Positions 1 to 6,813 of a stretch of DNA of 29,623 nucleotides are shown here, one piece after another. The position numbers and the translations under genes are program-made. How positions within the stretch are numbered: position 1 is the stretch's first letter; the number at the start of each line of letters is the position of its first letter. Source of the stretch: an uncultured Alistipes sp. (GTDB lineage: Bacteria; Bacteroidota; Bacteroidia; Bacteroidales; UBA932); contig UQUJ01000038.1 of NCBI GenBank assembly GCA_900544195.1, positions 1-29,623 on the forward strand, in the 5' to 3' direction. The notes beneath the pieces were generated by a model, which worked only from the letters and a program-made list of their open reading frames with translations, ran no database searches and was not told where the DNA came from.

Positions 1-6
1 ATCCTC

Positions 7-95
7 CAGGTGTGCGAAACCGTCCACACCTAAAACCGCATCCTCCTGACAGCGATTGAGTTGCCCTTCCAGGTGCGATCATATTCGCACACCTG
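7..95. repeat. 12-bp inverted repeat pair
   Basis: CAGGTGTGCGAA at 7-18 is the exact reverse complement of TTCGCACACCTG at 84-95, and a shorter related copy (CAGGTGCGA) lies at 70-78. The arms are 65 bases apart. I see no gene these belong to with confidence; the repeat could be a binding site pair or the trace of a small element. Confidence 0.4.
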
Positions 96-101
96 AGTGT
101 T

Positions 102-209
102 ATGGGCATATTCTGGAATGGTATGCTGGGCATTCGGGTTGTTATTCCTTCCGCGTTTTTGGAAGACCGCGACGAAATTATCGAATGGATGAAGGCACAG
201 GAATCTTGA
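102..209 (+). CDS. short ORF or 3' fragment of an unrecognised gene
   Basis: This frame is open from a stop at 57-59 to a TGA at 207-209 and has an ATG at 102 giving 35 codons. The C-terminal end (LEDRDEIIEWMKAQES) looks like real coding sequence, with a charged amphipathic helix after a short hydrophobic strand (GIRVVIPSAF). The layout vaguely recalls the end of DUF2007-type small proteins, but I do not claim the family. It may be the 3' remnant of a longer gene broken by the stop at 57. The -7 box of the next gene starts only 9 bases downstream. Confidence 0.22.
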   Translation: MGIFWNGMLGIRVVIPSAFLEDRDEIIEWMKAQES

Positions 210-217
210 TTTTTTGC

Positions 218-225
218 TATTTTTG
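218..225 (+). promoter_or_regulatory. putative -7 box upstream of the MFS gene
   Basis: TATTTTTG fits the Bacteroidota -7 consensus TAnnTTTG. No good TTTG -33 element lies at the right distance, so this is a weak call. Transcription would start near 232, giving a leader of about 90 bases before the ATG at 324. Confidence 0.35.
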
Positions 226-240
226 CACCGCGGATTTGTA

Positions 241-285
241 AGCGTCTGGAATAGCGTCTGAAGAATCCGGGCTTGGCAGAGCCCG
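241..285 (+). promoter_or_regulatory. leader with a direct repeat and a hairpin
   Basis: AGCGTCTG occurs twice (241-248 and 253-260), followed by a perfect 6-bp stem CGGGCT/AGCCCG at 268-285. Both lie in the predicted 5' leader of the transporter gene, so they could be a regulator site and an RNA stem. No known riboswitch is recognisable. Confidence 0.25.
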
Positions 286-323
286 TACTCCAAAGATGAT
301 ATTCAATTAAAAATCAAAATTTT

Positions 324-1493
324 ATGCAGACGAGACAAATCTCTGGACGGTTGACGTTCACTATCCTCTCAATCAGTCTTTTGACGGTTATGGCCGGGGC
401 GGCGATGGCACCGGCACTTTGGGCGGTGAAGGCGCATTTCACAGGCAAACCGGATCTCCTTATCCAATTCATTGTCAGCCTTCCGGCACTTTTCATCATT
501 GTCACCAATCTTTGTTTCCCGCTCTTGTGCAGAGTCGCGAAAACCAAGAGTATCGCCGTGGCTGGCCTTGTCCTGTACGTCGTCTCCGGCACCGGAGTGT
601 TCTTCCTGGAAGACATCTCGGCGATACTCATCCTGCGAGCCTTGCTGGGTGTGTCGGTAGGCATGATAATGCCGTTGTCAACGGGGCTGTTGTCCTATTA
701 TTTCCCTCCCGAAGACCAATCCCGCTTGATGGGACTGTGCGCCGCGATGAACCAGGCAGGCGGCGTGATCGCGACATTGATCGCTGGAGTGCTGGCGAAG
801 GTGGGATGGAATTACGCCTTCCTGGTATATTCAATGGGGCTTTTTGTCCTGATTCTTGTTCTGTTGTTCCTGCCCAATGAAAGACTGGACACTCCCAAAG
901 GTTCCGGAGGCTTCATCCGCAATCTCAAAAGGTTCTATCCTTCGGTCCTCGGAATGCTGCTTCTGATGATCTGCTTTTTCATATTCCCGACAAATTTTTC
1001 GGCGGTCTGCGTCAGGATGACAAACTTGGATCCGATAGCGGTGACGATCATCATGGTCGCGCTTGATGTGGTGGCGGCGTTGGTCGGTGTTGTGTTCGGC
1101 GGGATGATGAGGCTGTTTAGACTGTCCGTCAAGTACTTCGCTCCGATATTCTTCCTGCTTGGCTACCTCTGCTTCGCGACATCCCCAAGCCTCCCTTCTC
1201 TGCTTGTCGGCTGCCTCTTCATCGGAATCGCCAACGGCATCGGAGTCCCTTATCTGAACACGATCGCCTCGATCAAGGCCGGTCAAGACGCCGCCACGAC
1301 GGTGATGCCGCTCCTTTCCGCCGCGCTCTATGCCGGGCAGTTCCTGTCGCCGCTGGTGGCAACCCCGCTTGCCGCCAAATTCTTCCCGGACAATCTTTCA
1401 GGAATATACTGGATCGCCTGTGCCTTCAGCGTTCTGTTCCTCCTCGAAGCCTTCGCCACCAGACGCTTCCAATCACTCCCTCCAAAAGAATAA
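324..1493 (+). CDS. major facilitator superfamily transporter
   Basis: The 389-residue product is almost wholly hydrophobic and has the usual 12-helix MFS length. Helix 1 (residues 9-30) is followed by a second block, then the loop-2/3 region and a helix with LILRALLGVSVGMIMPLSTG around residues 93-115, which resembles the R-(A/x)-LLG-x-GxG helix 4 of MFS drug/metabolite exporters. A cytosolic loop near residues 185-200 (NERLDTPKGSG) separates the two six-helix halves. The ATG at 324 follows an AT-rich stretch, usual for Bacteroidota ribosome binding. Substrate cannot be told. It stands alone: the next plus-strand gene starts almost 900 bases later. Confidence 0.85.
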   Translation: MQTRQISGRLTFTILSISLLTVMAGAAMAPALWAVKAHFTGKPDLLIQFIVSLPALFIIVTNLCFPLLCRVAKTKSIAVAGLVLYVVSGTGVFFLEDISAILILRALLGVSVGMIMPLSTGLLSYYFPPEDQSRLMGLCAAMNQAGGVIATLIAGVLAKVGWNYAFLVYSMGLFVLILVLLFLPNERLDTPKGSGGFIRNLKRFYPSVLGMLLLMICFFIFPTNFSAVCVRMTNLDPIAVTIIMVALDVVAALVGVVFGGMMRLFRLSVKYFAPIFFLLGYLCFATSPSLPSLLVGCLFIGIANGIGVPYLNTIASIKAGQDAATTVMPLLSAALYAGQFLSPLVATPLAAKFFPDNLSGIYWIACAFSVLFLLEAFATRRFQSLPPKE

Positions 1494-1718
1494 TCACTGA
1501 ATAATCAGGATTGAGGTTTCGTCATAATGACGTCCACCTGCCACTGATTGTGGCGTGTTGTGTAACCAGTTGTTAATGAATATGTTCGTAAAAGCCTCCC
1601 TCCCATAATGACCGGCAGTTTTTTCGATATCCTTGAAAAAGAGTCTGTTGAGCCTCACACTCCGCTGAACTTGCCTATGAGGCGTTATATTAGTTATAGG
1701 GGGTGTACTATCGGGCAA
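1494..1718 (-). pseudogene. possible decayed ORF (uncertain, recombinase-like tail)
   Basis: This minus-strand frame is open for 74 codons in a stretch with no intact gene. Its C-terminal part reads FINNWLHNTPQSVAGGRHYD, which faintly recalls the W-x-x-N-x-P-x-x-A-x-x-H-Y tail of some tyrosine recombinases. There is no catalytic Arg/His context that I can see, no supporting ribosome site, and the frame could be chance. I list it as a possible relic only. Confidence 0.15.
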
Positions 1719-1801
1719 CGTTTTTGTGCGGTTTCGTTGCCACAGAGGGTCAATAGGTGTCCTTCGGCGACATTTTGGGGTGCAATTGTTGCCTGAGGGG
1801 C

Positions 1802-1936
1802 ATGACCTTAGGGGGGTGGCTGAACCACCTCTTCCAGCACTGCGTCACCGGCGAGGTCTCTGAATATAGAAACATCGAGGAGACCTTCTCGCCCGAGGTG
1901 ATCTCCCGGATGATCTCTTGGCTCAAGGCTCTTTGA
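1802..1936 (+). CDS. small ORF (44 codons), unrecognised
   Basis: An ATG at 1802 opens 44 codons ending at TGA 1934-1936. The composition looks protein-like: a Trp/His/Cys-containing N terminus (GGWLNHLFQHC), an acidic middle and an amphipathic end (SPEVISRMISWLKAL). The frame is open upstream only to 1757. No clear promoter or ribosome site is visible. It could be a small gene or the tail of a decayed one, and it ends 8 bases before the tandem hairpin array. Confidence 0.25.
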   Translation: MTLGGWLNHLFQHCVTGEVSEYRNIEETFSPEVISRMISWLKAL

Positions 1937-1943
1937 CGCTCCC

Positions 1944-2300
1944 TTCGTGAGCAAAAGCGCCTTTCCTGCTCACGAGCCCCCTGCGAAAGCCCCCTTCGTG
2001 AGCAAAAGCGCCTTTCCTGCTCACGAGCCCCCTGCGACAGCTCCCCTCGTGAGCAAAAGCGCCTTTCCTGCTCACAAGCCACCTGCGACAGCCCCCCTCG
2101 TGAGCAAAAACGCCTTTCCTGCTCACGAGCCCCCTGCGACAGCTCCCTTCGTGAGCAAAAGCGCCTTCCTTGCTCACAAGCCCCCTGCGACAGCTCCCTT
2201 CGTGAGCAAAAGCGCCTTCCCTGCTCACGAGCCCCCTGCGAAAGCTCCCTTCGTGAGCAAAAGCGCCTTTCCTGCTCACGAGCCCCCTGCGACAGCCCCT
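1944..2300. repeat. seven tandem 51-bp repeats, each a hairpin
   Basis: Seven head-to-tail units of exactly 51 bases start at 1944, 1995, 2046, 2097, 2148, 2199 and 2250. Every unit contains GTGAGCA, 13 bases, TGCTCAC: these 7-bp arms are invariant in all seven copies, while the loop and the C-rich linker carry substitutions. Because 51 is a multiple of three, one plus-strand frame reads as seven 17-residue repeats and a minus frame is open as well. I regard both as by-products, since the conserved part is the palindrome rather than one peptide. The array lies directly upstream of the M13 peptidase promoter. Confidence 0.9.
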
Positions 2301-2315
2301 TTTTCGCGGAAGGGG
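2296..2315 (+). terminator. hairpin closing the repeat array
   Basis: CCCCTT at 2296-2301 pairs with AAGGGG at 2310-2315 across an 8-base loop. A T run follows only after a 10-base gap (2326-2331), so this is at best a weak intrinsic terminator separating the array from the M13 promoter. Confidence 0.3.
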
Positions 2316-2344
2316 GATTGAGCCGTTTTTTATGATAAAATCAC

Positions 2345-2352
2345 TACATTTG
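2345..2352 (+). promoter_or_regulatory. -7 box of the M13 peptidase gene
   Basis: TACATTTG matches TAnnTTTG. A T-rich stretch (2326-2331) sits about 20 bases upstream where the -33 element is expected, though without a clean TTTG. The implied start of transcription near 2359 gives a leader of about 27 bases before the ATG at 2386, which is preceded by AAAGG. Confidence 0.55.
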
Positions 2353-2385
2353 CAGAACGAAGTAGAATGAATATATTCAAAGGAT

Positions 2386-4404
2386 ATGAAAAAAAGTTTA
2401 GTGATTATGGCTTCAGCGCTTGCGATGGCGGCCTGCGGGCCAAAACAACAGGTGGCTACGGTTCCGGCCATTGACCTTGCGAACCTTGACACCACGGTCT
2501 CTCCGGCGGTTGACTTCTACCAGTACTCGACCGGCGGATGGCAGAAGAACAACCCTCTCAAGCCTGAATATGCCCGTTTCGGCTCATTCGACCAGTTGAG
2601 GGAGAACAACGTCAAGAGACTCAACGACTTGTTCGCCGAGATGGGAACGTTGAAAACGGAAAAAGGCACGGTCGAGCAGAAGATTTCCGACCTCTACAAG
2701 CAGGGACTCGACTCCACAAGGCTGAACGCCGAGGGCGCGGCTCCGTTGAAGAACTATGTCGATGAGATCTACGCCGCGGCTGACAAAGACGCCCTCGTGA
2801 AGATCATCGCAGGGCTTCATAATGTCTCCGAAAGCTCGTTCTTCGGGGCTTACGTGATGTCAGACCTCGCCGACAGCGACAACCAGATCCTCTATCTCGG
2901 ACAGGGCGGACTCGGAATCGGAGACCGTGACTATTATGTCGAGGCGGAGAATGCCGCCATCAAGGAAGGTTACCGTAACTTCCTGGCTAAAGTGTTCTCA
3001 CTGACCGGAGTGGCCGAGCCGGAGAAAGCTGCCGCCAATGCTCTCGCGGTCGAGGATGTCCTCGCCACCAACTCCTGGACCAGCGTTCAGGAAAGGAATA
3101 TCCAGGCTCAGTACAACCCTTGCAGCACCGAGGAACTCATCAAGAATTACCCTGGCTTCGACTGGAAACTCTATTTCGGGACCAGAGGAATCGCCGACCA
3201 GCAGAAACTTATCGTCAGCGAGCCTTCGTTCTTCAAGGCTTTCTGCGAATATTTCGGCGGAGCTGACCTCGCTGTCCTCAAGGACTATGTGGCCGGCCAG
3301 CTCATCCAGGGCGCGACCGGATCTCTCAGCGATGACTTCTACACCGCGTCATTCGATTTCTTCAGCACCCAGATGTCCGGCATCAAGGAGCAGAAACCTC
3401 GCTGGAAGAGGGCTATGCAGGTTCCGAACAGCATCCTCGGTGAGGCAGTCGGCAAGATGTACGTGGCCAAATACTTCCCGGAGTCCTCGAAGACAAAGAT
3501 GATCGATCTCGTGGAAAACCTCAAGAAGGCGTTCAGCCAGCACATCGATGAACTCGATTGGATGAGCGACTCCACAAAGGCCAAGGCCCACGAGAAGCTG
3601 GACAACTTCACCGTGAAGGTTGGCTATCCTGACAAGTGGAAGGATTACTCGACCCTTGACATCGACCCGGAGAAGAGCTACTACGAGAACCTCCGCGCCG
3701 CCGGTGCCTGGTACACGGCCGACAATATGTCCAAACTCGGCAAGCCGACCGACAAGACAGAGTGGGGAATGTCTCCTCAGACAGTCAACGCCTACTATAA
3801 CCCTACGACGAACGAGATCTGCTTCCCTGCGGCGATCCTCCAGCCTCCGTTCTTCAACGCTGACGCGGACGACGCCGTCAACTACGGCGGAATCGGAGTC
3901 GTGATCGGTCACGAGATGTCCCACGGATTCGATGACCAGGGACGACTCTTCGACAAGGACGGGAATATGGCCGACTGGTGGACGGCGGAGGATGCCGGGA
4001 AGTTCAACGCCAAGGCCAAGGTGCTTGTGGCCCAGTTCGACGAGGTTGAGGTCGTGCCTGGCGTACACGCCAACGGCCAGCTCTCCCTCGGAGAGAACAT
4101 CGGAGATCACGGCGGACTCAGCATCGCCTACACGGCGATGAGGAACGCCATCGCCGGCAAGAACATCGGCCTTATCGACGGCTTCACACCGGATCAGAGG
4201 TTCTACCTTTCCTACGGTGCGATCTGGGCGCAGAACGCTACCGACGAGGAGAAGGTGCGCCTTACGAAACTCGATGTCCATTCTCTTGCCGTGAACAGAG
4301 TCAACGTGTCCCTGAAGAACTTCCAGACGTTCTTCGACGCTTTCGGCATCAAGGAAGGCGATCCGATGTGGCGGCCTGAGAGCGAAAGGGTTCACATCTG
4401 GTAA
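2386..4404 (+). CDS. pepO: M13 (neprilysin/PepO) family zinc metallopeptidase, lipoprotein
   Basis: The product (672 aa) is a secreted endopeptidase that cleaves small peptides. A lipoprotein signal ends in the box LAMAAC with Cys17, so it should be anchored in the envelope. The N-terminal M13 domain covers about residues 35-420. The catalytic domain carries HEMSH (His509, Glu510, His513) in the context GHEMSHGFDDQGR and the second zinc motif GENIGD (Glu570, Asp574). The usual family ending with a conserved Cys (CxxW) is replaced by ERVHIW, so the C-terminal disulfide may be absent. Length is normal. It has its own promoter and lies upstream of an ABC permease; the two are separated by 109 bases containing a palindrome TGAAGCgGCTTCA (4458-4470). 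Confidence 0.93.
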   Translation: MKKSLVIMASALAMAACGPKQQVATVPAIDLANLDTTVSPAVDFYQYSTGGWQKNNPLKPEYARFGSFDQLRENNVKRLNDLFAEMGTLKTEKGTVEQKISDLYKQGLDSTRLNAEGAAPLKNYVDEIYAAADKDALVKIIAGLHNVSESSFFGAYVMSDLADSDNQILYLGQGGLGIGDRDYYVEAENAAIKEGYRNFLAKVFSLTGVAEPEKAAANALAVEDVLATNSWTSVQERNIQAQYNPCSTEELIKNYPGFDWKLYFGTRGIADQQKLIVSEPSFFKAFCEYFGGADLAVLKDYVAGQLIQGATGSLSDDFYTASFDFFSTQMSGIKEQKPRWKRAMQVPNSILGEAVGKMYVAKYFPESSKTKMIDLVENLKKAFSQHIDELDWMSDSTKAKAHEKLDNFTVKVGYPDKWKDYSTLDIDPEKSYYENLRAAGAWYTADNMSKLGKPTDKTEWGMSPQTVNAYYNPTTNEICFPAAILQPPFFNADADDAVNYGGIGVVIGHEMSHGFDDQGRLFDKDGNMADWWTAEDAGKFNAKAKVLVAQFDEVEVVPGVHANGQLSLGENIGDHGGLSIAYTAMRNAIAGKNIGLIDGFTPDQRFYLSYGAIWAQNATDEEKVRLTKLDVHSLAVNRVNVSLKNFQTFFDAFGIKEGDPMWRPESERVHIW

Positions 4405-4513
4405 AAGTTTCAATCGGGATAGGTATGGAATCTTCATTAGCGATTATCCGGAAGTTGTGAAGCGGCTTCAGTGGCCTGTCCCGGCACAAGCATATTCATA
4501 AAGGAATAATTTT

Positions 4514-5689
4514 TTGGACGCGTCAAGGTTCATAGCCGGACGCCTCCGTTTCGGAGGAAGGATAGCGATGGTCTCCATCGCTGTCTCTTTCCTCATCATG
4601 ATTGTCTCCGTCTCCGTCTCGTCGGGATTCAGAAACGAGATCCGGGACGGCATCTCCGACCTTACGGGTGACGTGCAGCTGATGCCGATGGACATGAACT
4701 ACATCAGCGAGTCCTCCCCGATCTCTGTCAACCAGAGTTTTATGCCTTACATCGAGGCGATTCCGGAGGTTAAGAAGATCACTCCGGCTGTCTATCGCGC
4801 GGGAATCGTCAAGAAAGGGGAGAGCATCCACGGGGTGCTCTTCAAAGGAACGCCACGTGAGAAATCCGAATCCGACACGGTAAAGCTCGGAGTCTCGATT
4901 CCGGTCAGGCTCTCGGAAATGCTCGGTCTCAATGTCGGCGACAAACTCCTGGCTTACTTTGTAGGGGAGAAAGTCAAGGTCCGCAATTTCAACATAACCA
5001 GTCTTTATGAAGGTGTCATGGACGGAACAGACAACATCATTGTGCTTGCGGACATCTCTGACCTTCAAAGACTTGACGGGTGGGCTTCCGATGAGGCTTC
5101 CGTTCTGGAACTTACATTGGCTACGGGAGCCAGGACCGACGCCGGAATGCGTGCCGTCACCGAAGAGGTCGGCCACATAGCGCTTGACAAGGCCGGAGAG
5201 GATGACGACACCTTGATCGCCACCTCGGTGATCAGCCGTTATCCTCAGATCTTCGACTGGCTGAATCTCATTGACTTCAATGTCTTGTTCATCCTTGTCC
5301 TGATGACCATTGTCGCCGGATTCAACATGATCTCCGGACTTCTGATAATGCTGTTCAGGAACATCTCCACAATCGGCACGCTCAAATCCTTGGGAATGAC
5401 CGACAAGGCCATAGCCAAGGTGTTCCTGCATGTCGCTTCCGGGATTGTCTTCAGGGGAATGTTGATCGGCAACGGCATAGCGCTGGCTTTGTGCGGGTTC
5501 CAGAAGTTCACGCACCTCATTAAACTGAATCCGGAGAACTATTTCGTACCGTTTGTTCCGGTACATCTTGACCTACCTGCGGTGCTTGCCGCTGACGCCA
5601 TCTCCTGGCTTGTCATCATGCTTCTCCTCCTGGTCCCGTGTCTGTTCATCTCCAAGGTCGATCCGGCCCAGACTGTCAGGACTCAGTAG
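4514..5689 (+). CDS. ABC transporter permease, LolC/FtsX-MacB type
   Basis: The product (391 aa) has the layout of a lipoprotein-release or MacB-type permease: one N-terminal helix (about residues 19-37), a large periplasmic domain (about 38-255), then three C-terminal helices (about 258-290, 300-330 and 355-383) ending in the typical FISKVDPAQTVR. The start is TTG at 4514: the frame has a stop at 4499-4501, no ATG precedes Met19, and AAGGA lies 9 bases upstream. The partner ATPase is not in the window. The last 117 bases overlap the convergent transglycosylase gene; the hydrophobic last helix shows that this reading frame is the constrained one there. Confidence 0.85.
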   Translation: MDASRFIAGRLRFGGRIAMVSIAVSFLIMIVSVSVSSGFRNEIRDGISDLTGDVQLMPMDMNYISESSPISVNQSFMPYIEAIPEVKKITPAVYRAGIVKKGESIHGVLFKGTPREKSESDTVKLGVSIPVRLSEMLGLNVGDKLLAYFVGEKVKVRNFNITSLYEGVMDGTDNIIVLADISDLQRLDGWASDEASVLELTLATGARTDAGMRAVTEEVGHIALDKAGEDDDTLIATSVISRYPQIFDWLNLIDFNVLFILVLMTIVAGFNMISGLLIMLFRNISTIGTLKSLGMTDKAIAKVFLHVASGIVFRGMLIGNGIALALCGFQKFTHLIKLNPENYFVPFVPVHLDLPAVLAADAISWLVIMLLLLVPCLFISKVDPAQTVRTQ

Positions 5690-6808
5690 AATCCGCTCCA
5701 CATCCTCTGTCTCCTCGATCATCACCAGCGCGGTGTCCTCAGGCTGAACCTTGTACCTCGGCGCGTGACCATTGAATATGTCGTACTGATTCAGCACGGC
5801 CTTGACGTAGGCCATGGTCTCTTTTCCTTTGAATTTCCCGTGTCTGACATCCTCCACGAACAGTATTGAGTCCTGACTCATCTGTGGCATGACCATGCAG
5901 AGATTCTCCCATGTGCCTGGATCGACGCCTTGTGAACGGGCCAGGTTTATGCAGTCATAGATCCTGCCCTCTCCTGCGTTGTAGGCCGCCAGCGTGAACT
6001 TCACAAGCTCCTCACCATCGGCGGCCGTGTCCCTGAACTTGCCTTGAAGCCTTGAGATGTAGGCTGCTCCTGCCTCTATGTTCTCTTTGGGATTCAGAAG
6101 ATCCTCGATTTCATAACGGTCCGCAGTCCGTGGCATCATCTGCATCAGCCCTAACGCTCCCCGCTGTGAGTTCGCCTGGATCCGGAACCGGGACTCGCTC
6201 CAGATGAGGGCCGCGAACATCTTCCAGTCCCATCCTATCTTCTTGGCGTTTTCCTTGATCAGGTCGTCGTAGGGACTTATGATGGACGGATCCTTTTTGA
6301 CTCCTTTCCGGTAGGGATTATAGCCATGGAAGAATCTGGAAATCATGTCGGCATATTCAATGCTCCCTTTGAGGTTGTTGAGCCAGCGGATGATCTCTTT
6401 CTGTCTCCTTTTGTCCTTTGTCATCACCCATGAGACAGGAGCGTCGCCCAAAGGGAAAGCCATGAATTCTTCACTTTCAGGAATATTCCCGGTCGGCAGC
6501 GCAAGAATGTCAATGCCGCCAGCCCTTAGTGAATCCAGACAAGACAAGTCATCCGTTGCCAGGAATATTCTCACGGAGTCTTCCAGATAGTCCGCCAGTC
6601 TCTCGGCCATTTCATAGCAATACCCTGTCTGATAGCCGTCGGACAGCTTGTCTTCCAGCCTCAGGGCGCAGCGTATCACCTCGCCGCTGAAGATGTCCTT
6701 AGGGTCGTTCTGGTTTCTGCTCCGTTCGCTGAACGGTATGATAAGAAGCACCAACAGAGTTGGTATCAAGTACTTGAAAAACTTCTTTGTCACCCTTTTC
6801 AGCCCCAT
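5573..6808 (-). CDS. mltF: MltF-like membrane-bound lytic murein transglycosylase
   Basis: This enzyme cuts peptidoglycan glycan strands to 1,6-anhydromuropeptides. An N-terminal helix (KKFFKYLIPTLLVLLIIPF) anchors it. A bacterial solute-binding-like regulatory domain follows (about residues 40-165), then a C-terminal SLT domain with catalytic Glu in IWSESRF (about residue 205), GALGLMQMMP and LAAYNAGEGR. I chose ATG at 6808; a TTG at 6817 in the same frame overlaps the upstream stop by TTGA and is an alternative. The last roughly 39 codons run antisense through the 3' end of the ABC permease gene and look unconstrained (charged, low complexity). It is translationally close-coupled to the porin gene. 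Confidence 0.87.
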   Translation of the reverse strand: MGLKRVTKKFFKYLIPTLLVLLIIPFSERSRNQNDPKDIFSGEVIRCALRLEDKLSDGYQTGYCYEMAERLADYLEDSVRIFLATDDLSCLDSLRAGGIDILALPTGNIPESEEFMAFPLGDAPVSWVMTKDKRRQKEIIRWLNNLKGSIEYADMISRFFHGYNPYRKGVKKDPSIISPYDDLIKENAKKIGWDWKMFAALIWSESRFRIQANSQRGALGLMQMMPRTADRYEIEDLLNPKENIEAGAAYISRLQGKFRDTAADGEELVKFTLAAYNAGEGRIYDCINLARSQGVDPGTWENLCMVMPQMSQDSILFVEDVRHGKFKGKETMAYVKAVLNQYDIFNGHAPRYKVQPEDTALVMIEETEDVERILLSPDSLGRIDLGDEQTRDQEEKHDDKPGDGVSGKHRR

Positions 6809-6813
6809 GGTCG

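Noticed and set aside
1944..2300. CRISPR array
   Set aside because: The units are contiguous 51-bp tandem copies without unique spacers, and no cas genes are near.
1947..2321. Plus-strand repeat protein of seven 17-residue units
   Set aside because: It needs a GTG start inside the first repeat without a ribosome site, and conservation follows the palindrome arms rather than codon positions.
1923..2495. 190-codon minus-strand ORF through the repeat array and the M13 start
   Set aside because: It owes its length to the 51-bp period being a multiple of three and runs antisense into the peptidase signal peptide; it has no promoter or start context.
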